From the NCBI RefSeq assembly GCF_035762905.1, contig NZ_DASUCC010000097.1:62001-126000 (forward strand): DNA of 64,000 nt, read 5' to 3'. Both the position numbers and the translations under genes were made by a program. Positions 49,195 through 55,913 of this stretch are shown piece after piece; within the stretch, counting starts at the first letter, position 1; every line of letters starts with the position of its first letter. This DNA is from DASYTH01 sp035762905. Its GTDB lineage: Bacteria > Actinomycetota > Actinomycetes > Mycobacteriales > Pseudonocardiaceae. The notes below the pieces were generated by a model. That model made no database searches. It had not been told where the DNA came from and saw only the letters and a list, made by a program, of their open reading frames with translations.

Positions 49195-50418
49195 ATGGCA
49201 CCCGAATCGACAACCACTCCGAGTCCTGGCGTGGCCGGGCTACCCCTGGCGCGTCCCGCGGGCTGCCCGTTCGACCCGCCTGCCGAGCTGGCCCGGATCC
49301 GTGAGCGGCACCCGCTGGTTCGAATGACCTATCCCGACGGCCATGAGGGGTGGCTGGTCACCGGCCACGCCCTCGCCCGCGCGGCGCTGGCCGACCAACG
49401 GGTCAGCTCGCGGTACGAACTGACGCACTACCCGATGCCGGGTCTGGAGGGCATCGAACTGCCGCCCGCGCCGGTCGGCGACCTGACCGGAATCGATCCG
49501 CCGGGACACACCCGGTACCGGAAGCTGCTCAACGCCAGGTTCACCAATCGCCGGATGCGCCTGCTGACCGAGCGCGTCCAGCAGGTCACCGCGGAGTACC
49601 TGGACGCGATGGACCGGAACGGCCCGGAGGTGGACCTGGTCGCGGTCTACGCGCACCCCATCCCGGCGGTGATGATCTGCGAGTTGCTCGGCGTGCCCTA
49701 TGCCGACCGCGAGTCCTTTCAGGGCTATACGGCGACGACCGCCAGCGTGGACGCCGCCCCGGAGGAGCGGGGCGCCGCGCACGAGGCGCTCCAGGAGTAC
49801 GTGCGGCAACTGGTGCTGGCCAAACGCGCCGCGCCGACCGACGACCTGCTCAGCGACCTGACCAGCAGCGACCTCACCGACGAGGAGCTGACCGGACTCG
49901 GCAGCATCCTGCTGGCCGCCGGTCTGATCACCACCGCCAACATGCTCGCGCTCGGCGCCTTCGCGCTGCTGCGCAATCCCGCGCAGCTCGCCGCCCTGCG
50001 GGCCGACCCGGCCATCGCCGACCGGGTCGTCGAGGAGCTGATGCGTTACCTGAGCATCGCCCACACCGTGGTGCGGGCGGCGCTTGCGGACATCGAGCTG
50101 GACGGACACCTGATCAAGGCGGGCGAGACGCTCACCATCTCCCTGCACGCCGCCAACCGCGACCCGGAGCGGTTCGCCGATCCCGACACGCTCGACCTGA
50201 ACCGGGACCCCACCGGGCACATGGCCTTCGGTCACGGCATTCACCAGTGCCTCGGCCAGCAACTGGCCCGGGTCGAGATGCGCGTCGGCTTTCCGGCGTT
50301 ATTCACCCGGTTCCCGACGCTGCGGCTGGCCGTCCCACCCGAGGACGTGCCGCTGTACCCGACCCACCAGGGCATCTACGGGGTGCACCGGCTCCCGGTC
50401 ACCTGGGACCAGGGGTAG
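49195..50418 (+). CDS. Cytochrome P450 with atypical I-helix
   Basis: A 407-residue soluble bacterial P450 monooxygenase. The haem loop FGHGIHQCLG at 345-354 has the iron ligand Cys352, ExxR is Glu281-Arg284 (EELMR), and the C-helix is DPPGHTRYRKLL. The oxygen-activating I-helix reads AAGLITTANM: Ile245 stands where most have Glu or Asp (AGxET). The usual acid of proton delivery is therefore absent, which suggests an altered reaction or self-sufficient substrate help. No ferredoxin is adjacent. It ends with a TTA-containing region (Leu369) and a hairpin terminator. It is probably co-transcribed with the exporter. Confidence 0.92.
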   Translation: MAPESTTTPSPGVAGLPLARPAGCPFDPPAELARIRERHPLVRMTYPDGHEGWLVTGHALARAALADQRVSSRYELTHYPMPGLEGIELPPAPVGDLTGIDPPGHTRYRKLLNARFTNRRMRLLTERVQQVTAEYLDAMDRNGPEVDLVAVYAHPIPAVMICELLGVPYADRESFQGYTATTASVDAAPEERGAAHEALQEYVRQLVLAKRAAPTDDLLSDLTSSDLTDEELTGLGSILLAAGLITTANMLALGAFALLRNPAQLAALRADPAIADRVVEELMRYLSIAHTVVRAALADIELDGHLIKAGETLTISLHAANRDPERFADPDTLDLNRDPTGHMAFGHGIHQCLGQQLARVEMRVGFPALFTRFPTLRLAVPPEDVPLYPTHQGIYGVHRLPVTWDQG

Positions 50419-50429
50419 ACAGGCCGGTG

Positions 50430-50461
50430 CGGCGGCACGCTCCGGGGCGAGTGTGCCGCCG
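50430..50461. terminator. Hairpin between the P450 gene and the Ig-like remnant
   Basis: CGGCGGCAC (50430-50438), a 14-nt loop, and GTGCCGCCG (50453-50461), nine perfect pairs between convergent genes. Confidence 0.65.
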
Positions 50462-50469
50462 GGGCGCGG

Positions 50470-51427
50470 TCAGCCGGCTTCGTCGACGATGAACGTGTAG
50501 TCCACCCGGCCCGAGGACAGGCCGGCCGCGTTGGTGCTGAACACGGACATCGTGCGCCAGCCCGGCTCGGTCGGGGTCACGGTGACCGTCGCGGTGCCGT
50601 CCGGGCCGGCCGGCATGGTCACCCACTCGCCGTAGTCGACCTGGTAGGTGTAGGACACCGTGCCGGCGAGCACCGGCTGGAAGGTGAACTCGATCGGCAC
50701 GCCCACCGGCCCGCTCTCCGGGGACTGCCAGACCACGGGAGCCTGCGGGTCGACGTAGAAGAAGAACCGGTTCTCGGTCGAGCGCAGGCCGCCGGCCGAG
50801 ATGCTCCACACCACCAGCCAGTTGAACCCGGGGTCGACCTCGTCGACGGTGATGGCCGCGGTGCCGTCCGGGTTTGGCCGGGACGGTCTGCTCCGGCCCG
50901 TCGTTGAGTTGGTAGCCGTAGCTGACGGCGCCGGCCGGCCTCGGCGTGAAGTCGAACCGCTTGGCTCACCGAGAACGCCCTCCTGGCCGGTCGGCGAGGT
51001 GACCGTGGGGGTGTCGTCCCGCACCCAGAACCGGTAGGTGCGGGGCTCGGAGGAGTTGCCCGCCCGGTCGACGCTGCGCACCTCAAGGGTCCTCGGTCCC
51101 CTGGCCGCGCGGCGCGAACTCGACGGTGGCCGATCCGCCGGGCCGGTCCGCCGCCACGAAGGTGCTGGCGAAGAACTCGCCGTAGCGGAAGCCGACGACG
51201 TCCGCGGAACCGTTGGCGTCGAAGGTGAACCGGCCGGGCAGGCCCGGGGCGCCGACGCCGGGATACGGGTTGTTCTCCGGGTAGTCGGTGGAGCCGACCG
51301 TCGGCACGCCCGGTCGGGTCATGTCCACGGTGAACTGGCAGGGTTCGCTCCAGACCGAGAGACGTCCGTGGCATCCGCGCGGCCACCGCCGCGACGGCGC
51401 GGCGCGGCGCGGTAACACGGGTGGCAT
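50470..51427 (-). pseudogene. Frameshifted remnant of a secreted Ig-like-repeat protein
   Basis: The minus strand encodes Ig/lamin-like repeats split among reading frames. Frame one, from the ATG at 51427, gives VWSEPCQFTVDMTRPGVPTV and DYPENNPYPGVG to ATVEFAPRGQG. After the CCCC run at 51098-51101 the sense moves to RTLEVRSVDRAGNSSEPRTY. Near 50961-50966 it moves again to RFDFTPRPAGAVSYGYQLND. At the GGG of 50870-50872 it returns to PDGTAAITVDEVDPGFNW and runs to the stop at 50470. Three single-base indels, two at homopolymers, restore one continuous domain. The start region lacks a signal peptide and begins mid-repeat, so this is probably a decayed fragment of a longer gene. Sequencing error could explain the indels but not the missing N-terminus. 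Confidence 0.75.
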
Positions 51428-51547
51428 GCTCGAACCTTCCTTCGTCAAGGGGAGCGAAGAGTATCCACATGGGACAGAGCGGCGCGGTGGCGGGTGCGGG
51501 CACAATCGGTACCAGCGACCGGCGGCCCTGAGGGCGGAGGGGATTCG

Positions 51548-51757
51548 ATGATCGAGCTGTTGCGGACCAATGACCCGGTGTTGCTCTCGTTCGCCGATTC
51601 GGTGCTGAGCGACGCCGGTATCGAGCACGGCGTGGCGGACGCGCACATGAGCGTGATCGACGGTTCGATCGGCGCGCTGCCGCGGCGGATCATGGTGGCC
51701 GACGACCGCCTGGACGAGGCCCGGGCCCTGCTCACCGACGCAGGCGTGCAGCTATGA
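51548..51757 (+). CDS. DUF2007 domain protein
   Basis: 69 residues: MIELLRTNDPVLLSFADSVL, then a central ALPRRIMVADDRLDEARALL. This is the complete small alpha/beta DUF2007 fold, thought to be a signalling or PII-like domain; its role is unknown. AGGGCGGAGG precedes the ATG. It stands alone, upstream of the ArsR gene. Confidence 0.82.
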   Translation: MIELLRTNDPVLLSFADSVLSDAGIEHGVADAHMSVIDGSIGALPRRIMVADDRLDEARALLTDAGVQL

Positions 51758-51767
51758 ATCACCATTG

Positions 51768-51779
51768 ACTTATATAAGT
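51768..51779. promoter_or_regulatory. ArsR-type operator
   Basis: ACTTATATAAGT is a perfect 12-bp palindrome, very AT-rich for this genome. It overlaps a -35-like TTGACT (51765-51770), 21 bp upstream of the ArsR gene. Confidence 0.65.
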
Positions 51780-51800
51780 TTGGGCTGAGAAAGTGGACGG

Positions 51801-52139
51801 GTGCACGCGTTCGACGTTCTCGGCGATCCGGTGCGGCGGCGGATTCTGGAGCTGTTGGCCGAGGGGGAGCAGACGTCGGGCGCGGTGACCGCGGTGATCC
51901 AGGCCGAGTTCGGGATCTCGCAGCCGGCCGTGTCGCAGCACCTGCGGGTGTTGCGGGAGAACGGGTTCACCGTGGTCCGCGCCGAGGGGACCCGCCGGCT
52001 GTACGCGGTCGACTCCGCGCCCCTGCGGGAGGTGGACAGGTGGCTGGAGCAGTTCCGCCGGTTCTGGAGCCAGCATCTCGACGCCCTGGCCACCGAGTTG
52101 GCCCGGGGCAAACGCGAGCGGCGGGCCAAGGGCGGCTGA
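51801..52139 (+). CDS. ArsR-family winged-helix regulator
   Basis: 112 residues: FDVLGDPVRRRILELLAEGE, then EFGISQPAVSQHLRVLRENG, then VVRAEGTRRLYAVD. There are no Cys residues, so it is not a classical metal sensor. It belongs to the group that controls SRPBCC or unrelated neighbours, none of which is visible here. The GTG start lies after the palindromic ACTTATATAAGT, its likely autoregulatory site. Its stop abuts the convergent MarR stop (TGATCA). Confidence 0.88.
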   Translation: MHAFDVLGDPVRRRILELLAEGEQTSGAVTAVIQAEFGISQPAVSQHLRVLRENGFTVVRAEGTRRLYAVDSAPLREVDRWLEQFRRFWSQHLDALATELARGKRERRAKGG

Positions 52140-52586
52140 TCACTCCGCGCTGAGCTCGGCGAACGCGTCCACGAACCGGGTGAGCAGCCGGGCGAAGGTG
52201 TCCACCTGGCCGGGTGACCAGCCGGCCATCGCCTCGGCGAACATCGCCCGGCGCAACCGGTGCACCCGCTCGGCGTGCGCGGCGCCGGCCGCGGTCAGCT
52301 CCAGCCGGGCGCGCCGGCCGTCGGCCTGATCGGCGGTCCTGGCCACCAGTCCGGCCTCGACCGCCCCGGTGACCAGCCGGCTCGCCCGGGGCTGGTCCAC
52401 GTCGAGCGCGGCGGCCACGCCGGAGACGGTCGCCGCACCGCCGCCCTGCTCGACCGCGTCGACCACGGCGGTCAGCGTGGGATCGACCCGGTCGCCGGCC
52501 CGCGCGCTCACCCGGGCCAGCGTGCGGCGCTGCTGCAGCCGCCGGATCCGCACCATCGCCCGCTCGACCGCGACCACACCGTCCAT
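52140..52586 (-). CDS. MarR-family regulator
   Basis: 148 residues. The winged helix is VSGVAAALDVDQPRASRLVT, then ADQADGRRARLELTAAGAAH, with N- and C-terminal dimer helices. Divergent from a second MarR-like gene with a 49-bp, AT-rich shared region (TATCTTACATTTAGTTG) that must hold both promoters and the operator. No transport or efflux gene is adjacent, so the target is not clear. Confidence 0.86.
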   Translation of the reverse strand: MDGVVAVERAMVRIRRLQQRRTLARVSARAGDRVDPTLTAVVDAVEQGGGAATVSGVAAALDVDQPRASRLVTGAVEAGLVARTADQADGRRARLELTAAGAAHAERVHRLRRAMFAEAMAGWSPGQVDTFARLLTRFVDAFAELSAE

Positions 52587-52635
52587 ACATGCTATCTTAC
52601 ATTTAGTTGTCTTTTAACATGCACATGGAGGTCCG

Positions 52636-53022
52636 GTGCACCGTCCGATCGGCTACTGGCTCAAGGAGATCGACCGGCGGATCGAGGCGGACTTCGCCCG
52701 GCTGCTGGCCGCCGAGCGGCTCACCCGCCGGCACTGGCAGGTGCTCAACACGCTCGCCAGCGGCGAGTCCGACATCGAAGCCGCACTCGCGCCGTTCCGG
52801 TCCGCCGCCGAGCCGACCATGGCGCCGGTGCTCGCCGACCTCGCCGCCCGCGGCTGGGTGGACGGGACCACGCTCACCGCCGACGGGCGCCGGGCGCACG
52901 CCGACCTTGCCGAGCGGGTCCAGGCCAGCCGGCTGCGGCTCACCGAAGGCATCAGCGCCGAGGAGTACGCCACCGTGCTCGCCGTGCTGGAACGCATGGC
53001 CGGCAACCTCGGCCGGGCCTGA
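52636..53022 (+). CDS. Short MarR-like winged-helix protein
   Basis: 128 residues: MHRPIGYWLKEIDRRIEADF, then LAAERLTRRHWQVLNTLASG, ending VLAVLERMAGNLGRA. The fold is MarR-like, but the recognition helix region (APFRSAAEPTMAPVLADLAA) is divergent. GGAGG precedes the GTG. It is divergent from the MarR gene, so the two probably cross-regulate or share an operator. A hairpin terminator begins at its stop. Confidence 0.78.
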   Translation: MHRPIGYWLKEIDRRIEADFARLLAAERLTRRHWQVLNTLASGESDIEAALAPFRSAAEPTMAPVLADLAARGWVDGTTLTADGRRAHADLAERVQASRLRLTEGISAEEYATVLAVLERMAGNLGRA

Positions 53023-53057
53023 CGGCGGGCCCAAGGGCACCCCACCCGGGCCCGCCG
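53023..53057. terminator. Bidirectional hairpin terminator
   Basis: CGGCGGGCCC (53023-53032), a 15-nt loop, and GGGCCCGCCG (53048-53057). It lies between the convergent MarR-like gene and the chaplin-like gene. Confidence 0.75.
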
Positions 53058-53068
53058 ACCGGGCGCGG

Positions 53069-55579
53069 TCAGCCGAACAGGTCGGCCAGCCTGGCCCGGG
53101 TGTCGGCCAGCGACGCGCTGTCGCGCAGCGCGACCGGGCTGAACATCCGCGCGGTGTCCAAACCGGACAGTGCCGGGGTGGCCCGGGAAACCGGACCGGG
53201 CATGGCCGGCGCGGCCACCAGGGGCAGGCCGGGCTCGGTCAGGTCGGACTCGAGCAGATCGGGCTCGGGCAGATCGGGCAGCGCCGGCAGCTCGGTGACC
53301 GGCAGGCCGCCCGCCGGGTCACCGGCCAGGTCCAGCTCACCCGGCTCCGGCCCGGCCAGCCGGTGTGCACCGGCCGCGGCCGACATCGCCTCGCCGAGCA
53401 CCTCGACCGGCACGCCGAAGACCGGAACGCCCGCTCGGACCGGCAGGTCCAGAACGTTGCCGGAGATCATGCCGAACTCCCCGTCGCTCACCGGCTCGCC
53501 GCCGGATCGGGCCACCGTCGCGGTGCCGGCGCCGGCCCGGCTCGTACCACCCAACGCGGACACCGCCGAATCGAAGACCTGGGCCACCGGGATCGCCCGC
53601 GCCGCGATCACGTTACCGGCCACCGTGCCGCCCCGCCCGGAACTGCGCAGGTCACCCCCGGCCGTGCTACCGGTCGCGGCCACCGCGCGCCCGGTGCCGG
53701 TGCCGAGCACGGCGACCGAGTCGCCGAACACGCCGAGCGCCGAGGCGACCGGGACGGCGGCCACGTTGCCGGCGCCCAGCCCGGCGCTGCCATCGGTCGC
53801 CGCCGGGCCGCCGGCCGTGGCCGCGGTACGGGTCAGCGCCGCGGCGGTGCCGCTGCCGCCGGCCGTGACGTTGGTGCCGAACACCTGCGCGGGCAGGGCG
53901 ACCGGCAGCTGACCGATGTTTCCGGAACCGATGCCGCCCGTTCCGGTGGCCTCGGTGGGACCGCCCGCGGTGGACGAGGTGTCCGACTCGGTGAACGTGG
54001 CGGTGCGGCCGAGCACCCCGGCGCCGTTGCCGAGCAGCTGAGCCGGTCCGGCCACCGGCACATGCACCAGGTTGGCCGCACCGAACCCGCCGGGATCGTC
54101 GGTGTTGGTGTAGCCGCCCGCGGTCGACTCCTTGGTCTCCACGGCGTGCGCGCCGGCCGAACCGAGTACCGAGCCCGCGGTGCCGAACGCCTCGACCGGC
54201 CGGCTGACCGGGATGGTCGCGGCGGTGCCGCCGGCCGTGGACCCCGAACCGGTGGTGCCGGCGTACCCGCCGGTGCTGCTGTTGGCGGTGCTTGCGCTCT
54301 CGGCGGTGGCGCCGCCGAGCACGGACAGCGCGCTCCCGGCCACGTCGACCGGGCCGCTGGCCGCCGGGCCGGCGACGGTTCCGCCCGCGGTGCTGCCGTC
54401 GCCGAGGGTGAACGCGGCACCGCCGGCCCGGGCATCGGTGGCACCACGGTGCCGGCTCGCGGCCTGCCCGCCTGCGGCCAGCGCGTTGCCGAACGCCTCG
54501 GCCGGCACGGCGAACGCCGGCCCGACGACGCCGCCCGAGCCGGTCGACCGGGTGCCGTCGGTCTGGACCACGCCCCCGGCGCCTGCGCCGCTGCCGGTCG
54601 CGCAGTCCGCCGCCGAACCACCCGCGAGGGTGCCGGCGGCGCACTGCGCCGAGACCGGACCGGCGGCGGACGGATCGGCCACGTTGCCGGACAGCAGGCC
54701 GCCCGCACCCGACGTGCGGACGTAGGCCGGTCGCGCCGGCCGGTCGATCCGGCCGTCGTCGCCGGCCCGCGCCGCCGACCCGGCGCGCGCCCGGGACCGG
54801 CTCCCGCCCGCGACGCCGACCGCGTTCCCGTTGGCGTGCACCGGAACGGCCAGTGGAACCGCGGCCACGTTCCCGGCGACCGCGCCGCGGTCACCGCTGG
54901 TCCGCAGCCACCCGCCTGCGGCCCCGGCGCTGCTGGCGTCCGACCATGTCGTCGCGCCGCCCAGCGCCGACACGGCGTTCCCGGTGACCTGCACCGGGGT
55001 GGCGCCCTGCCCGGCGACCACGTTGCCGGCCAGCGGCCGGCCCCGGCCATCGGTCTCGATGTCGCCGGTCGCGGCGGCCTGCTGTCCGGCCGTGCTGACC
55101 GAGCCGGCGCGGCCGAAGGCGCCGACCGCGTTCCCGGTGACCTGGACCGGGACCGCCCAGTCGGCGTCGACCACGTTGCCGTCCAGCGGGCCGCCCGCCG
55201 CGGTGCGCACCGGCCGGGCCACCCGGGCGTGCCGGCCCGATTCGTTGACCACCGCCGCGTCGCCGCCAACGGCGACCGCGTTGCCGGACACGTCGACCGG
55301 CACCACCAGATCGCCGTTCACCCGGTTTCCGCCCGCGCCAACGGGTTCGGCCGGGTGGACCGCGACCTCGCGGGTCAGCTCCGGGGCGTGCACCGGGCCG
55401 AGCGGGGTACCGACCGCGTTGTTCCGCATGGTCACCGGGACGGCCAGGCCGCCGTCCAGGGCCGGCACCCGCCGGTCCGGGCTTACGTCCTCGTCCGCGG
55501 CCGCGATTCCGGTGCCCAACATCAACAGGCCACCCGTGACCAGCGCGGTCTGCAGGCCGCACTTCGCCCAGGTATGCAT
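53069..55579 (-). CDS. Large secreted protein of chaplin-like repeats
   Basis: 836 residues. A signal peptide (MHTWAKCGLQTALVTGGLLM, cleaved near residue 28) is followed by about 13-14 repeats of roughly 50 residues. Each repeat follows the pattern GNVxxxPxAxPVxVxGNAVxxxGxA, for example AGNVAAVPLAVPVHANGNAV and GNVVDADWAVPVQVTGNAVG. Between them are Ser/Thr/Gly-rich linkers. The pattern matches the core of Streptomyces chaplins, which form amyloid-like surface films, but without their paired Cys except one repeat (AQCAAGTLAGGSAADCATG). A Pro/Glu/Leu-rich tail of about 100 residues ends the protein. No membrane anchor or sortase motif is present. The ATG at 55579 has GGAGAA upstream. A structural coat or adhesion role is inferred. 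Confidence 0.82.
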   Translation of the reverse strand: MHTWAKCGLQTALVTGGLLMLGTGIAAADEDVSPDRRVPALDGGLAVPVTMRNNAVGTPLGPVHAPELTREVAVHPAEPVGAGGNRVNGDLVVPVDVSGNAVAVGGDAAVVNESGRHARVARPVRTAAGGPLDGNVVDADWAVPVQVTGNAVGAFGRAGSVSTAGQQAAATGDIETDGRGRPLAGNVVAGQGATPVQVTGNAVSALGGATTWSDASSAGAAGGWLRTSGDRGAVAGNVAAVPLAVPVHANGNAVGVAGGSRSRARAGSAARAGDDGRIDRPARPAYVRTSGAGGLLSGNVADPSAAGPVSAQCAAGTLAGGSAADCATGSGAGAGGVVQTDGTRSTGSGGVVGPAFAVPAEAFGNALAAGGQAASRHRGATDARAGGAAFTLGDGSTAGGTVAGPAASGPVDVAGSALSVLGGATAESASTANSSTGGYAGTTGSGSTAGGTAATIPVSRPVEAFGTAGSVLGSAGAHAVETKESTAGGYTNTDDPGGFGAANLVHVPVAGPAQLLGNGAGVLGRTATFTESDTSSTAGGPTEATGTGGIGSGNIGQLPVALPAQVFGTNVTAGGSGTAAALTRTAATAGGPAATDGSAGLGAGNVAAVPVASALGVFGDSVAVLGTGTGRAVAATGSTAGGDLRSSGRGGTVAGNVIAARAIPVAQVFDSAVSALGGTSRAGAGTATVARSGGEPVSDGEFGMISGNVLDLPVRAGVPVFGVPVEVLGEAMSAAAGAHRLAGPEPGELDLAGDPAGGLPVTELPALPDLPEPDLLESDLTEPGLPLVAAPAMPGPVSRATPALSGLDTARMFSPVALRDSASLADTRARLADLFG

Positions 55580-55913
55580 CGACGGTTCTCCTTCTGGAAT
55601 TCCCTTGCGGGAGGTGGGGGTTGGGGAGTGGCCGGGATACGGCGTCGCGGGCCGCACCGGCGGCGGCTCAGGCGGGGGGAGCGGCGGCGGACTGTTCGCC
55701 GACAGGACGCGGGAGGGATGGAGGCTCCTGCGCGCCGCCGCCCGTGGTCGGCTCAGCGCCCGAGCGGTCGCTCCGTTCCGGGGTGGCAAATCTGTCCACA
55801 GTAGACTCACCTCGGGGGACGGGAGCAGTGCAGCCGTGACACTTTCATCCGTCCGGCCGGCACGCACGCGAAAGCCGGACAGACTCCCTGATCGGGTGAC
55901 AGGAACGAGATTC
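55580..55913 (-). other. Long leader/promoter region of the chaplin-like gene
   Basis: About 330 bp with no gene that I believe. It is G-rich next to the start. A minus-strand TACTGT (55798-55803) could be a -10, giving a leader over 200 nt long, but there is no clear -35. A hairpin at 55851-55880 probably ends the upstream gene. Confidence 0.5.
55851..55880 (-). terminator. Hairpin after the beta-helix membrane gene
   Basis: GTCCGGC (55851-55857) pairs with GCCGGAC (55874-55880) over a 16-nt loop, about 34 bp past the stop of the leftward gene. The stem is modest. Confidence 0.4.
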
